Assembly (NCBI RefSeq): GCF_900129805.1
Contig: NZ_FQWY01000010.1
Span: 1-64,000 of the forward strand
DNA: 64,000 bases
Source: Thermosyntropha lipolytica DSM 11003
Lineage (GTDB): Bacteria; Bacillota; Syntrophomonadia; Syntrophomonadales; Syntrophomonadaceae
Direction of reading: 5' to 3'
A model generated the notes under the pieces. That model had not been told where the DNA came from. It was given only the letters and a program-made list of their open reading frames with translations, and ran no database searches. Below are positions 1 through 8,118 of the stretch, piece after piece. Each line of letters starts with the position of its first letter. Position 1 is the stretch's first letter. The translations under genes and the position numbers were made by a program.

Positions 1-252
1 CGCAATGCTTATGGTTATAGGAATTTTTCCAGATTTCGTAATCGTATACTGCATTGCTGTTCATAAAAAGAATTATGCCTCTACCTATAGAGAGGAAAAC
101 CAGCTAATTAAGCCTGGGCTCTGTTTTTAAGTGGGTTAAAGGTTTTATTTTCCTGTTTCAAAACCAGGCCGCAAAAATATAGTATCCATTGCTTACTTTC
201 GGGAAAGCATTTTACAAAGTGTTCACTAATTGTATTTACAACATGGCAGATA
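1..252. other. intergenic, no gene seen
   Basis: AT-rich start of the window with no open frame that has a ribosome binding site. I see no RNA gene or repeat in it. It lies downstream of the tRNA-Pro terminator on the minus strand. Confidence 0.6.
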
Positions 253-256
253 GTAC

Positions 257-296
257 AAAAAAGGTAGCAGGTATTTGACCACTAACACCTGCTACC
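257..296 (-). terminator. Rho-independent terminator of tRNA-Pro
   Basis: Read on the minus strand, a perfect 10-bp stem (arms 287-296 and 263-272, core GGTAGCAGGT) with a 14-nt loop is followed directly by six T (257-262). It sits about 55 nt past the tRNA 3' end. Confidence 0.9.
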
Positions 297-350
297 CCAA
301 CTATTGACAAAAAACCTAAAAAAGTTAAGGCTTTTAAATATTCATTTACA

Positions 351-428
351 TGGTCGGAGTGACTGGACTTGAACCAGCGGCCTCTTGCACCCCAAGCAAG
401 CGCTCTAGCCAAACTGAGCTACACCCCG
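351..428 (-). tRNA. tRNA-Pro (anticodon GGG), CCA encoded
   Basis: The minus strand folds as a full cloverleaf. The acceptor stem is CGGGGTG/CACTCCG with one G-T pair, the D stem GCTC/GAGC, the anticodon stem CTTGC/GCAAG around the loop TTGGGGT (anticodon GGG), and the T arm carries TTCAAGT. A73 and an encoded CCA end the gene at 351. It reads CCC and CCU proline codons. A clear terminator follows at 257-296, so it is probably a single-gene transcript. An open frame across it on the plus strand is a tRNA shadow. Confidence 0.97.
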
Positions 429-473
429 ACGCAAGGATTATTTTATATCATAAACCTCATTTCGTCAAGGCAT

Positions 474-956
474 TTAAGCCTTATCCAGCTCAAATTTTTT
501 GTGCAGGGCTCTTACTGCCTTTTCCAGCTCTTTTTCATCTATAACACAGGATACTTTTATTTCGGAAGTGCTTATCATGTGAATATTTATATTTTCTTCG
601 GCTAAAGCTTCAAACATAGCTGCAGCTACCCCGGGATTGGTCTGCATGCCTGCTCCTACAATAGAAACTTTGGCTACCTCATCGGTATAGGAATAGCCCG
701 AAGCTGATATTTCCTGGACTACTTTTTCTACTACCGGTATAGCTTTTTTAAGGTCATCCTGTTCGATGGTAAAAGCTATGTCATTGCGGTTATCTCGCAT
801 AGCACTCTGAATTATCATATCTACATTTATATTTTCCCTCGCCAGAGCTTTAAATATCTTCATGGCTATGCCGGGAACATCAGGCACATCAAAAAGAGCA
901 AAACGAACACAGTTCTTATCTCCTGCCACTCCACTTACAATTCTCTGTTTTTCCAT
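474..956 (-). CDS. nested aspartokinase beta subunit (internal start in lysC)
   Basis: Within lysC, Met246 (ATG at 954-956) is preceded by GGAGG with an 8-nt spacer, a ribosome binding site as good as those of true genes nearby. The product would be 160 residues holding only the two ACT domains. B. subtilis aspartokinase II is known to be an alpha2-beta2 enzyme whose beta chain is made from an in-frame internal start at nearly the same place. I infer the same here; expression is not shown by the sequence. Confidence 0.65.
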   Translation of the reverse strand: MEKQRIVSGVAGDKNCVRFALFDVPDVPGIAMKIFKALARENINVDMIIQSAMRDNRNDIAFTIEQDDLKKAIPVVEKVVQEISASGYSYTDEVAKVSIVGAGMQTNPGVAAAMFEALAEENINIHMISTSEIKVSCVIDEKELEKAVRALHKKFELDKA

Positions 957-1691
957 ATTGCTTACCTCCGTTACCAAAGTTCCAGGTTTATTCTCAAAAC
1001 TGCTTAACACTTCAATATCGACACCATAAAGCATGGCAAACTCAACCGACCTTGACTGCAGCACCCCTGCTCCCAGACTTGCCATTTCCAGCATTTCCTC
1101 ATAAGAAATCTGGTCAAGTTTACGGGCCTGAGGAACGATCCGGGGGTCAGCCGTATAAACTCCATCTACATCAGTAAAAATAAGACAACGGTCAGCTTGC
1201 AAAGCAGCAGCAATGGCTACTGCCGTGGTATCAGATCCTCCCCGGCCTAAAGTAGTTATATCACCTTCCGGGGATATTCCCTGAAAACCTGCCACGACAA
1301 CTATACGCCCTTTCGCCAGTTCTTCCTTTATCCTGGTCGTATCGATCCCGCTTATCCTTGCTTTGCTGTGTTTGTCATCACTTTTGATACCTGCCTGCCA
1401 GCCGGTAAGAGATATCGCATCACAGCCTAAATTCTGAAGGGTTAAAGCTACCAGAGCAGCTGACTGCTGTTCTCCCGTTGCGAGAAGCATATCCATTTCG
1501 CGCGGGGATAGATTATCCCCGGTAAGCCTTGCCAGATCAATAAGTTCATCAGTAGTATCTCCCATAGCCGAGACTACCGCCACCACATCGTGGCCCTGAT
1601 TTTTCATATCTTTAAGCCGCATAGCCACATTTTTTATGCGTTCCAGAGTTCCTACCGAAGTTCCACCAAACTTAGTAACTAATAAGGCCAA
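474..1691 (-). CDS. lysC: aspartate kinase
   Basis: Phosphorylates aspartate, the first step to lysine, diaminopimelate, threonine and methionine; cytoplasmic. The 405 residues match the monofunctional aspartokinase length. The kinase domain carries KFGGTS (7-12) and GRGGSDTTA (149-157); two ACT domains (about 265-325 and 340-400) are the usual seat of feedback inhibition. Start is TTG at 1689-1691, chosen because AAGGAG lies 9 nt upstream and the KFGGTS motif is at the normal distance. Last gene of the thrR-hom-thrB-lysC run, 33 nt after thrB. A nested start for a beta subunit is annotated separately. Which end product inhibits it cannot be read from sequence. Confidence 0.95.
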   Translation of the reverse strand: MALLVTKFGGTSVGTLERIKNVAMRLKDMKNQGHDVVAVVSAMGDTTDELIDLARLTGDNLSPREMDMLLATGEQQSAALVALTLQNLGCDAISLTGWQAGIKSDDKHSKARISGIDTTRIKEELAKGRIVVVAGFQGISPEGDITTLGRGGSDTTAVAIAAALQADRCLIFTDVDGVYTADPRIVPQARKLDQISYEEMLEMASLGAGVLQSRSVEFAMLYGVDIEVLSSFENKPGTLVTEVSNMEKQRIVSGVAGDKNCVRFALFDVPDVPGIAMKIFKALARENINVDMIIQSAMRDNRNDIAFTIEQDDLKKAIPVVEKVVQEISASGYSYTDEVAKVSIVGAGMQTNPGVAAAMFEALAEENINIHMISTSEIKVSCVIDEKELEKAVRALHKKFELDKA

Positions 1692-1724
1692 AGTTTCCCA
1701 CTCCTTGTTCGAAGAATATTACTA

Positions 1725-2627
1725 TCAGAAGTTCATGCAGGTTACTCCTCTTTCATGCACCTTGAGATAGAATACATCACTATTAACCCCGTGTAAACCC
1801 CAAACCTCTTTAATTTTTTCCCCAATCAGGTATTCATCCCTATCAGCCAGAGCTATTAGCGAAGGCCCGGCTCCACTTAAAGCCACCCCTAAGGCTCCGT
1901 TTTTTTTAGCCTCTCTTACCACTTCATCAAAACCGGGTATAAACTTTTTTCGCGCCTCTTGAAAAACCTTATCATTCATAGCTTTATCTAAAAAACGGAA
2001 ATCACCGGTAGAAAAACTGGCCAGTAAAAAACATGCCCTTTGCAGGCTGCCTATAACCTCCTCTAAATCTATCCGGGAAGGTAAGACCCTTCGCGCCTTA
2101 GGGGTAGGAAGGGTAAAATCTGGTACAGCCACAATAACCTTCAACTTATGGGGAAAAGGTAGCTTTTGATAATAAACTTCTCCCTCTTCCAGCATAACTG
2201 CAGTCAAACCACCCACCATAGCAGGAACAACATTGTCGGCATGTCCTTCCATGGCCACTGCCATCTTCATCAGTTCTTTCTCATCCAGCCTGTCTTTAAG
2301 CAAGGCATTAGCGGTATAAAGTCCAGCTACAATAGCTGCTGCACTGCTACCCAAACCTTTTCCTAAAGGGATATTATTTTCTATATAAACATCAACCGGA
2401 GGCATAATTTCTCCTGCTTTCCGGAAAACCTCCTGCATCGCCCTAATAACCAGGTTAGATGCAGGATCTTTTTCCATTTCTAAGGCTCCCCGACCTTTAA
2501 AACAAACCTTTCCCTCGCCATCACCAAGCTCAGCCCGCACAACCAGCAGCAAATCTAAAGCCAAACCTAAACTATCAAACCCGGAACCCAGGTTAGCAGT
2601 AGTAGCCGGTACTTTTACCTCAATCAT
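1725..2627 (-). CDS. thrB: homoserine kinase
   Basis: Phosphorylates homoserine to O-phosphohomoserine on the threonine branch. It is a GHMP-family kinase of 300 residues, the usual size, with the ATP-binding loop PLGKGLGSSAA at 87-97 and a C-terminal glycine-rich GVALSGAGPS segment. ATG start with AGGAGG 7 nt upstream. It follows hom by 12 nt and precedes lysC by 33 nt, so one transcript is likely. Threonine synthase (thrC), often beside hom and thrB, is not in this cluster or window. Confidence 0.95.
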   Translation of the reverse strand: MIEVKVPATTANLGSGFDSLGLALDLLLVVRAELGDGEGKVCFKGRGALEMEKDPASNLVIRAMQEVFRKAGEIMPPVDVYIENNIPLGKGLGSSAAAIVAGLYTANALLKDRLDEKELMKMAVAMEGHADNVVPAMVGGLTAVMLEEGEVYYQKLPFPHKLKVIVAVPDFTLPTPKARRVLPSRIDLEEVIGSLQRACFLLASFSTGDFRFLDKAMNDKVFQEARKKFIPGFDEVVREAKKNGALGVALSGAGPSLIALADRDEYLIGEKIKEVWGLHGVNSDVFYLKVHERGVTCMNF

Positions 2628-2639
2628 AAATCCTCCTTC

Positions 2640-3929
2640 TTACTCCTTATCTATTCCTTCCAGCCTTATGACATTTCCTATATCTTTTACCGTAGGCAGT
2701 TCCTTTATCTCCTGTAAAGATTTGCGCAAATCTTTTTCTTTAACCTCATGGGTGATAAGTATCAGTTCTGCCATCTCTCCTCCTTCTTTCTGGACTACGG
2801 CCGCAATACTCACATTATTATTGCCAAATATGCCTGCTATTCCCGCCAAAACACCCGGACGGTCCACTACGGACATACGGATATAAAAACGGGATTTGGT
2901 ATCTTCGATTTTTAAGACCTTTTTTTCGGTGTAGCAGGTGCAGCCCAGACGCGAATTGCAGCCGGAGCGCATATTGCGCACTATTTCAATTATATCCCCC
3001 ACCACCGCACTGGCTGTAGGCATTTGTCCTGCTCCCCGCCCGTAATGCATTACATCTCCTACCGCATCGCCTTTTACAAAAACAGCATTAAACACATCAT
3101 TTACACCTGCTAAAGGATGATCAGCAGGAATAAAAGCAGGATTTACCCTTACCTCCACCTGCCCCTCCTCATCCTCTTTGGCAATAGCTAGAAGTTTTAT
3201 TACATAACCTAATTCCGCAGCATATTTTATATCGGTAGGAGTAATACGGGTTATGCCTTCTACATAAACATCATCCAGGGTAATCCTGCTGTTAAAAGCA
3301 ATAGAAGATAAAATAGCAATCTTCCTTGCCGCATCCAGCCCTTCCACATCAGAAGTAGGATCAGCTTCCGCATACCCCAATTCCTGGGCTTCTTTTAAAA
3401 CCTGTTCATAATTTAAGCCTTCCCGGCTCATCTTGGTAAGCATGTAATTGGTGGTACCATTTAATATGCCTATAACTTCTTTTATGCGGTTGGCAGCCAG
3501 TGATTGCTTTAATGGATATATAACAGGAATTCCGCCTCCGACACTGGCTTCATAATAAAAATCAACCCGGTTAGCCTCTGCCGCTTCCAATATTTCCCTT
3601 CCCTTTACCGCGATAAGATCCTTATTGGCAGATACCACATGTTTTCCCTGGCTAATAGCTTCCAGTACATAGCTGCACGCAGGCTCTACTCCCCCTATCA
3701 GCTCTACTACAATATCTATCTCCTCATCTTTTAATATCTCTTCCACATCCGCGGCAATCTTTGCGGAAGCTATACCTAACCTGCGACATTTTTCTACATC
3801 ACGGTCTAAAACCTTGTGCAGAACAATTTCTTCTCCAGCCCTTTGAGCAATAATATCCCGGTTTTGTTCCAAAAGCTTTACTACCCCAGAACCTACAGTT
3901 CCACAGCCTAAAAGCCCAACTTTAACCAT
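2640..3929 (-). CDS. hom: homoserine dehydrogenase
   Basis: Reduces aspartate semialdehyde to homoserine with NAD(P)H. From Met3 (ATG at 3927-3929) it is 429 residues with an N-terminal Rossmann motif GLLGCGTVGSG, the central homoserine dehydrogenase domain (NGTTNY and the following catalytic region) and a C-terminal ACT domain from about residue 350. I prefer this ATG over the TTG two codons upstream because AGGAGG is 7 nt before the ATG but only 1 nt before the TTG. It begins 15 nt after the putative repressor gene thrR. Confidence 0.95.
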   Translation of the reverse strand: MVKVGLLGCGTVGSGVVKLLEQNRDIIAQRAGEEIVLHKVLDRDVEKCRRLGIASAKIAADVEEILKDEEIDIVVELIGGVEPACSYVLEAISQGKHVVSANKDLIAVKGREILEAAEANRVDFYYEASVGGGIPVIYPLKQSLAANRIKEVIGILNGTTNYMLTKMSREGLNYEQVLKEAQELGYAEADPTSDVEGLDAARKIAILSSIAFNSRITLDDVYVEGITRITPTDIKYAAELGYVIKLLAIAKEDEEGQVEVRVNPAFIPADHPLAGVNDVFNAVFVKGDAVGDVMHYGRGAGQMPTASAVVGDIIEIVRNMRSGCNSRLGCTCYTEKKVLKIEDTKSRFYIRMSVVDRPGVLAGIAGIFGNNNVSIAAVVQKEGGEMAELILITHEVKEKDLRKSLQEIKELPTVKDIGNVIRLEGIDKE

Positions 3930-3944
3930 GTCCAAACCTCCTAT

Positions 3945-4397
3945 TCAACTTTTTCCTACTATCTCAGCTCTTATGACCCCTTCTAATTTATTAAGAGCCA
4001 GCAAAAATTCATCAACTGATACCGTCATTTCTTCAATACTTAAAGATAAAGTAACATAAGCTACTCCATGTAAAGGAAGACTTTGGTTTATAGTAAGCAC
4101 ATTAGCCTTGAGGGAAGCCACCAGGTTTAATACCCGTGATAATACTCCCGAAACATGATTTAAAAGTAGAGAAACATTTATAATATGCAGATTGGCAGCA
4201 TCAAAAAAAGGCCAGACTCCGTCTTTATACTTATAATAAGTGCTGCGGGCTAAGCCCAGCTTATTTACCGCTTCTAGTACATTAGAAGCTTCTCCTTTAG
4301 CCAATAATTCTTTAACGCGGGCTGTTTTTATAATCGACTCAGGAAGTATATCTTCTCTTACCAGGTAGTAATTATAATTTTTTCTATCCTCTGACAT
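3945..4397 (-). CDS. thrR: ACT-domain HTH protein, ThrR/PheB family
   Basis: A 150-residue protein with an N-terminal helix-turn-helix-like segment (ASNVLEAVNKLGLARSTYYKY, split around residues 35-55) and a C-terminal ACT domain. The family was long called PheB; the B. subtilis member has been reported as a DNA-binding repressor of threonine genes (ThrR), from memory. Leading the operon with hom and thrB fits that role here. The start at 4397 (GAGG 8 nt upstream) is supported by the promoter at 4456-4484: the longer frame starting at 4484 would begin upstream of the transcription start. Regulatory function is inference. Confidence 0.8.
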   Translation of the reverse strand: MSEDRKNYNYYLVREDILPESIIKTARVKELLAKGEASNVLEAVNKLGLARSTYYKYKDGVWPFFDAANLHIINVSLLLNHVSGVLSRVLNLVASLKANVLTINQSLPLHGVAYVTLSLSIEEMTVSVDEFLLALNKLEGVIRAEIVGKS

Positions 4398-4455
4398 ATA
4401 AAACCTCACTGTCCATGACATATAGACCTTTTTCTTCTGGAAGCGAACACAAATC

Positions 4456-4484
4456 ATTATAGCATCTATGATATGCAAATACAA
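4456..4484 (-). promoter_or_regulatory. sigma-A type promoter of thrR-hom-thrB-lysC
   Basis: Minus strand: TTGTAT (4479-4484), 17-nt spacer, TATAAT (4456-4461). The predicted transcript start near 4449 leaves a roughly 50-nt leader before thrR. Confidence 0.75.
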
Positions 4485-4599
4485 TAAAAAAGTAAACCCC
4501 GATAGAAGAAAGATTTTCAGTATTATTCATCTATATCCCCTGTATCTGTATCCTTCTGCAGACCAAAAGAGATATTTGATGCCGCCAAATGTTTAATAT

Positions 4600-4649
4600 A
4601 AAACCTTACCATTCGTAATAGTTTTTAAATTTAGAACCGTCCCCAAATT
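4600..4649. repeat. REP-like repeat, copy A
   Basis: The 17-mer AGAACCGTCCCCAAATT (4633-4649) occurs exactly inverted at 16447-16463. The adjoining TAAAAACTATTAC segment (minus strand) is also shared. It lies just past the trpB2 terminator. The ACCGTCCCC core resembles REP-type repeats seen near IS200/TnpA-REP-like transposases in many bacteria; no transposase is present here. Confidence 0.65.
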
Positions 4650-4684
4650 AAAAAAGCAGCATCTCCTGGATAAAAGATGCTGCT
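4650..4684 (-). terminator. terminator of trpB2
   Basis: Minus strand: 10-bp stem AGCAGCATCT/AGATGCTGCT (arms 4675-4684 and 4655-4664), 10-nt loop, then a T-rich run. It starts 10 nt after the trpB2 stop codon. Confidence 0.9.
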
Positions 4685-4694
4685 TTTCTTAAGC

Positions 4695-6071
4695 TTATCT
4701 ATATTCTTCCGGCACCTGGGGCAGGTCTTTGAGGCTCTCCCTAAGTTCAGCATCGGAAAACTCTATATCTGCTGTCTCTCCTGCCAGGTATTTATCATAA
4801 GAATACAGGTCAAGATAACCATGTCCGCTTAAATTAAATACGATACACCGGGAAACCCCTTCTTCCTTCGCCCGCAAAGCTTCATCTACCGCTACCCTTA
4901 CGGCGTGAGCTGATTCCGGAGCCGGCACGATCCCTTCATGCCGGGCAAAGAGCAAAGCTGCTTCAAATGTCGGGTTCTGTTTCACCGCTACCGCCTCTAA
5001 AAGCCCATCATGATAAAGCTGGCTTACTAAAGGTGATTCCCCATGATACCTTAAGCCTCCAGCATGAATGCCAGAAGGAGTAAAGTTATGGCCCAAAGTA
5101 TACATCTTGGTAACCGGCACCAAACCGGCTGCATCACCATAATCATAAGCAAAAACGCCTTTGGTTAAAGTCGGACAGGCAGCTGGCTCGACTGCTACCA
5201 GTCGCACTTTTTTCCCCGCCAGCTTATCCGGTATAAAAGGAAAGGCAATACCGGCAAAATTACTGCCTCCGCCGCAGCATCCGATAACTACATCCGGATA
5301 TTCGTCTACCATTTCCAGCTGCATCTTAACTTCCTGCCCTATTACTGTCTGATGTAAACATACATGATTTAACACACTGCCCAGCGAATAATTGGTATCA
5401 TCTCTCTTTAAGGCCTCTTCTACCGCTTCACTTATAGCAATGGCTAAAGTACCAGGACTATCAGGGTTTTTAGCCAGCACATCACGTCCGCTCTGGGTAA
5501 GTTCACTCGGGCTTGGCACACACCTGCCGCCGTAAACTTCCATAATCGAACGGCGGTAAGGTTTCTGATAATAGCTTACCTTTACCATATATATCATGGC
5601 TTCCAGCCCGAACAATTTACAGGCTAAAGCCAGAGCTGTCCCCCATTGTCCGGCACCGGTTTCGGTAGTTATCCTTTTAATCCCCTGTTTTTTATTGTAA
5701 TAGACCTGGGCTAAAGCAGAATTAAGCTTATGGCTGCCTACCGGACTTACCCCTTCATACTTGTAGTAAATGCGCGCCGGGGTATCCAGAGCTTTTTCCA
5801 AACTTCTTGCCCGGTACAAAGGAGACGGACGGTATTTTTTATAAAGTTCCCTTACTTCTTCCGGAATTTCGATATACCTTTCCGTGGAAACCTCCTGCAT
5901 GATAAGTTCCCGGGCAAAAATAGGCTCTAGATCAGATGGCGTAAGCGGTTTTAAAGTCTTCGGATTCAATCCGGGGGCTAAAGGATTAGGCATATCAGCC
6001 TGCACATTGTACCAGAATTTGGGAAGTTTCTCCTCAGGCAGGATAATCTTGGTGAGCTCTTCTCTACTCAT
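4695..6071 (-). CDS. TrpB2-type tryptophan synthase beta chain
   Basis: PLP-dependent enzyme of the stand-alone TrpB2 group (indole plus serine to tryptophan in characterised members). The 458 residues and the long N-terminal extension are typical of TrpB2 and distinguish it from the shorter canonical TrpB encoded at 27730-28911. The Schiff-base lysine is K115 in VGSHKLNSA; the phosphate-binding loop is GGGSN (267-271). No trpA is adjacent. The start at 6071 is chosen because GAGGAGA lies about 10 nt upstream and TrpB2 proteins begin near here; the frame stays open to 6128. The start region carries a 5-nt-period NAG array (6057-6089), so translation may be tryptophan-controlled. Its exact in vivo substrate is not certain. 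Confidence 0.88.
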   Translation of the reverse strand: MSREELTKIILPEEKLPKFWYNVQADMPNPLAPGLNPKTLKPLTPSDLEPIFARELIMQEVSTERYIEIPEEVRELYKKYRPSPLYRARSLEKALDTPARIYYKYEGVSPVGSHKLNSALAQVYYNKKQGIKRITTETGAGQWGTALALACKLFGLEAMIYMVKVSYYQKPYRRSIMEVYGGRCVPSPSELTQSGRDVLAKNPDSPGTLAIAISEAVEEALKRDDTNYSLGSVLNHVCLHQTVIGQEVKMQLEMVDEYPDVVIGCCGGGSNFAGIAFPFIPDKLAGKKVRLVAVEPAACPTLTKGVFAYDYGDAAGLVPVTKMYTLGHNFTPSGIHAGGLRYHGESPLVSQLYHDGLLEAVAVKQNPTFEAALLFARHEGIVPAPESAHAVRVAVDEALRAKEEGVSRCIVFNLSGHGYLDLYSYDKYLAGETADIEFSDAELRESLKDLPQVPEEYR

Positions 6072-6089
6072 CTTAGCTTCTCTCCTCTC
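6057..6089 (-). promoter_or_regulatory. candidate TRAP-binding array at trpB2 start
   Basis: Minus-strand triplets at an exact 5-nt period: GAG (6087-6089), GAG, AAG, AAG, GAG, GAG, GAG (6057-6059). They span the ribosome binding site, the ATG (6069-6071) and the first codons. TRAP is known to bind NAG repeats (GAG and UAG best, AAG weaker) with 2-nt spacers. A bound TRAP ring here would block initiation. Confidence 0.65.
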
Positions 6090-6186
6090 ATCAAAATAAT
6101 ATGACATGAGATAGATTAAGTTTAGCATGAAAAGATAAAGTTTTACAACACCTAATATTTTGTTCTTTTGCAGAAGAACAACAAAA

Positions 6187-6585
6187 TCAATACTCCTTTA
6201 ATCTGCTCTCAATCCCGGCCAGCAGTGAAAAATCCCGGTCATCATGCAACAAATAGAGATTATTTTCCATAGCCGTTTGGGCTATAAGTAAATCTATAGT
6301 ACTGCGAACAGTAACTCCCTTTTTTCGACACTTCACATATAATAGGGCTGCTTCTTCATAAGATCTTATTCCCTGTTTTAATTCATAAAATCTTTGCGTT
6401 TCCAGGTATTTTTTAAGCAGATTAAACTCTTTTTCGGTTTTCGCTCCCTGCAGTATTTCCTGGTAAATAAAGCTGTTAATTCCAAAAGGGATGTTATTTT
6501 CTATTATGGCCACCAATTTTTCCACTTTTTCATTTTCTATACCTTTCAAAAAAGCTATTAAAACCGACGTATCTACCAAAATCAT
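6187..6585 (-). CDS. vapC: PIN-domain toxin VapC
   Basis: Predicted Mg-dependent ribonuclease toxin of a type II toxin-antitoxin pair. The 132 residues are a full PIN domain. Acidic residues expected in the active site are D5 (ILVDTS), E43 (YQEIL), D98 (STIDLLIA) and D115/D116/D118 near HDDRDF. The gene overlaps the antitoxin stop by 4 nt, the usual coupled arrangement. VapC members characterised elsewhere cut tRNA or rRNA; the target here is unknown. Confidence 0.88.
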   Translation of the reverse strand: MILVDTSVLIAFLKGIENEKVEKLVAIIENNIPFGINSFIYQEILQGAKTEKEFNLLKKYLETQRFYELKQGIRSYEEAALLYVKCRKKGVTVRSTIDLLIAQTAMENNLYLLHDDRDFSLLAGIESRLKEY

Positions 6586-6782
6586 CTGCCTTCCCTCATC
6601 TTTTTATAATCATATTTTTCAGTAAACTCTATTTTTCCTTTTATTTCCAGTAAATTTTTTCTTTTTCTATTCTCTACCAGCTCTCTTAAAGCTAAATCCA
6701 CAACATCTTTTTTCGTCTTTAACCCTGTAAGCTCTAAGGCCTCGTTAATAAGGTTTTCATCAATAACGATGTTGGTTCGCAT
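6582..6782 (-). CDS. vapB: VapB-type antitoxin
   Basis: A 66-residue protein with an N-terminal ribbon-helix-helix-like segment (RTNIVIDENLINEALELTG) and a charged C-terminus of the kind that plugs VapC. The ATG at 6780-6782 is preferred: AGGAGG is 8 nt upstream of it but touches the alternative GTG at 6789-6791. First gene of the vapBC operon. Autorepression is expected for the family, and a perfect palindrome covers its -10 box (6799-6816). Confidence 0.85.
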   Translation of the reverse strand: MRTNIVIDENLINEALELTGLKTKKDVVDLALRELVENRKRKNLLEIKGKIEFTEKYDYKKMREGR

Positions 6783-6798
6783 ATCATACACCTCCTAA

Positions 6799-6816
6799 TG
6801 TGTATTATAATACACA
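6799..6816. promoter_or_regulatory. palindromic operator of vapBC
   Basis: Perfect 18-nt palindrome TGTGTATTATAATACACA. It contains the -10 box of the vapBC promoter and lies 17 nt upstream of the vapB ATG, which is where a VapBC complex would bind to repress itself. Confidence 0.75.
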
Positions 6817-6832
6817 CAAATTATCCCGGCAA
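6804..6832 (-). promoter_or_regulatory. vapBC promoter
   Basis: Minus strand: TTGCCG (6827-6832), 17-nt spacer, TATAAT (6804-6809). The -10 box lies within the operator palindrome. Confidence 0.75.
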
Positions 6833-6859
6833 TCATTAATCCCTCAATAAAAATCCCTG

Positions 6860-6888
6860 TTGACCTTCCCCTTTATAAAAGCTATAAT
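6860..6888 (+). promoter_or_regulatory. promoter of the thiamine-uptake operon
   Basis: TTGACC (6860-6865), 17-nt spacer, TATAAT (6883-6888). It lies directly upstream of the TPP riboswitch and is divergent from the vapBC promoter. Confidence 0.85.
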
Positions 6889-6905
6889 ATCCCCAAACTT
6901 AATAT

Positions 6906-6994
<89 letters not shown>

Positions 6995-7002
6995 TGGTGC
7001 TA

Positions 7003-7053
7003 GAAGCTGCTTGGTACCCTTTTGGCTGGTAGAAGCAGCTTATTTTATTTTTA
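7003..7053 (+). terminator. riboswitch-controlled terminator
   Basis: A 9-bp stem AAGCTGCTT (7004-7012)/AAGCAGCTT (7033-7041) followed by TATTTTATTTTT, just 3' of the TPP aptamer and 5' of the first gene. This is the expected expression platform for transcriptional attenuation. Confidence 0.8.
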
Positions 7054-7068
7054 AAAGGAGGTGTAAAA

Positions 7069-7359
7069 ATGGCCGAAGCCCATTTAAGCCTTAAAATCCT
7101 GCCCGTAGTAGAAGAAAAGAGGCTCTATGAAATGGTAGACAAAGTAATCGAACTTATAATAAACTCGGGTTTAAAATATGTTGTCGGCCCTTCGGAAACC
7201 ACCATCGAAGGAGACCTTGACACCCTGCTGGAACTGGTCAAAAAAGCTAACCAGGTATGCATAGAAAACGGGGTGCCCCGGGTAGTATCAGTAATAACCA
7301 TAGACTACAAGCCAGACGGAGTGACAATCGATGAGAAAATCAGCAAATACCGCTCATAA
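7069..7359 (+). CDS. thiamine-binding protein, MTH1187/DUF77 family
   Basis: A 96-residue cytoplasmic protein of the MTH1187/YkoF-like superfamily (UPF0045). The family is small, forms beta-sheet oligomers, and firmicute members are annotated as thiamine-binding. AAAAGGAGG lies just upstream of the ATG. It is the first gene after the TPP riboswitch and overlaps the permease gene by 29 nt, so it is tied to uptake of a thiamine precursor. A role in carrying or sensing the ligand in the cytoplasm is inference. Confidence 0.82.
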   Translation: MAEAHLSLKILPVVEEKRLYEMVDKVIELIINSGLKYVVGPSETTIEGDLDTLLELVKKANQVCIENGVPRVVSVITIDYKPDGVTIDEKISKYRS

Positions 7360-8101
7360 GTTAGCCCCCATCATAACCTTTCTCCTGCTTCTCCTGCTGT
7401 GGGAAGCGGGGGTCAGAGTTTATCAGATAAAGCCCTGGATACTCCCAGGACCTCTGGCGGTAGCTAACGCGCTTGTAAAAGAAACCCCTTTACTCCTTAC
7501 CCATACCGCAGCTACCCTGCTGGAGGCTTTGAGCGGTTTTTTTATAGCGATAGTGCTGGCCTTGCTTCTAGGTATAATTCTTAATTCCAGCCAGCTCCTG
7601 CATAAAGCCATATATCCTCTGCTCATAATATCGCAAACTATCCCGCTAATCGTCCTGGCTGTACTCTTTACCATATGGTTTGGCTGGGGAATAACCCCCA
7701 AGATAATAATAGTAGTGCTGGTGTGCTTTTTCCCTATTACTATCAACTTAATGGAAGGTATAAACTCGGTAGACCCGGATCAGATAAACCTTTTTCGCTC
7801 TATGGGAGCAAGCAATTTTACTATTTTTCGCATGGTAAAGTTTCCTTCTGCCCTCCCTGCCTTTTTCTCCGGCTTAAGGATTGCGGCCACTTACAGTATA
7901 ATGGCAGCTGTTATCGGCGAATGGCTGGGAGCTCAAAAAGGGCTGGGCTATTTTATGACCTTAAAACAGAAAAGCTTTGCTATAGATGAAGTTCTGGCAG
8001 CAGTAATCATCATCTGTCTTTTAAGCTTTCTCCTGGTTAAGATCGTTGACCTGGCAGAATATTTCCTGCTCCCCTGGAACCGCATAGAAGAAATATCCTA
8101 A
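7331..8101 (+). CDS. thiX: ABC transporter permease for thiamine precursor
   Basis: A 256-residue integral membrane protein with about six hydrophobic segments and the EAA-type loop of binding-protein-dependent permeases (FRSMGASNFTIFRMVKFPSALP) of the SsuC/TauC group. It starts inside the 3' end of the preceding gene (GGAGTG 9 nt before the ATG). With the downstream lipoprotein and ATPase it makes a complete importer. The substrate is inferred from the riboswitch and the THI5-like binding protein: a pyrimidine moiety such as HMP or formylaminopyrimidine. Confidence 0.88.
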   Translation: MRKSANTAHKLAPIITFLLLLLLWEAGVRVYQIKPWILPGPLAVANALVKETPLLLTHTAATLLEALSGFFIAIVLALLLGIILNSSQLLHKAIYPLLIISQTIPLIVLAVLFTIWFGWGITPKIIIVVLVCFFPITINLMEGINSVDPDQINLFRSMGASNFTIFRMVKFPSALPAFFSGLRIAATYSIMAAVIGEWLGAQKGLGYFMTLKQKSFAIDEVLAAVIIICLLSFLLVKIVDLAEYFLLPWNRIEEIS

Positions 8102-8118
8102 AGCAAGGAGGAATCAAA

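Noticed and set aside
350-605. Open frames across the tRNA-Pro gene
   Set aside because: They are antisense shadows of the tRNA and lysC; such frames are common artefacts.
4398-4484. Longer ThrR-like protein starting at 4484
   Set aside because: It would begin upstream of the predicted transcription start, and the family starts near MSEDRKNY.
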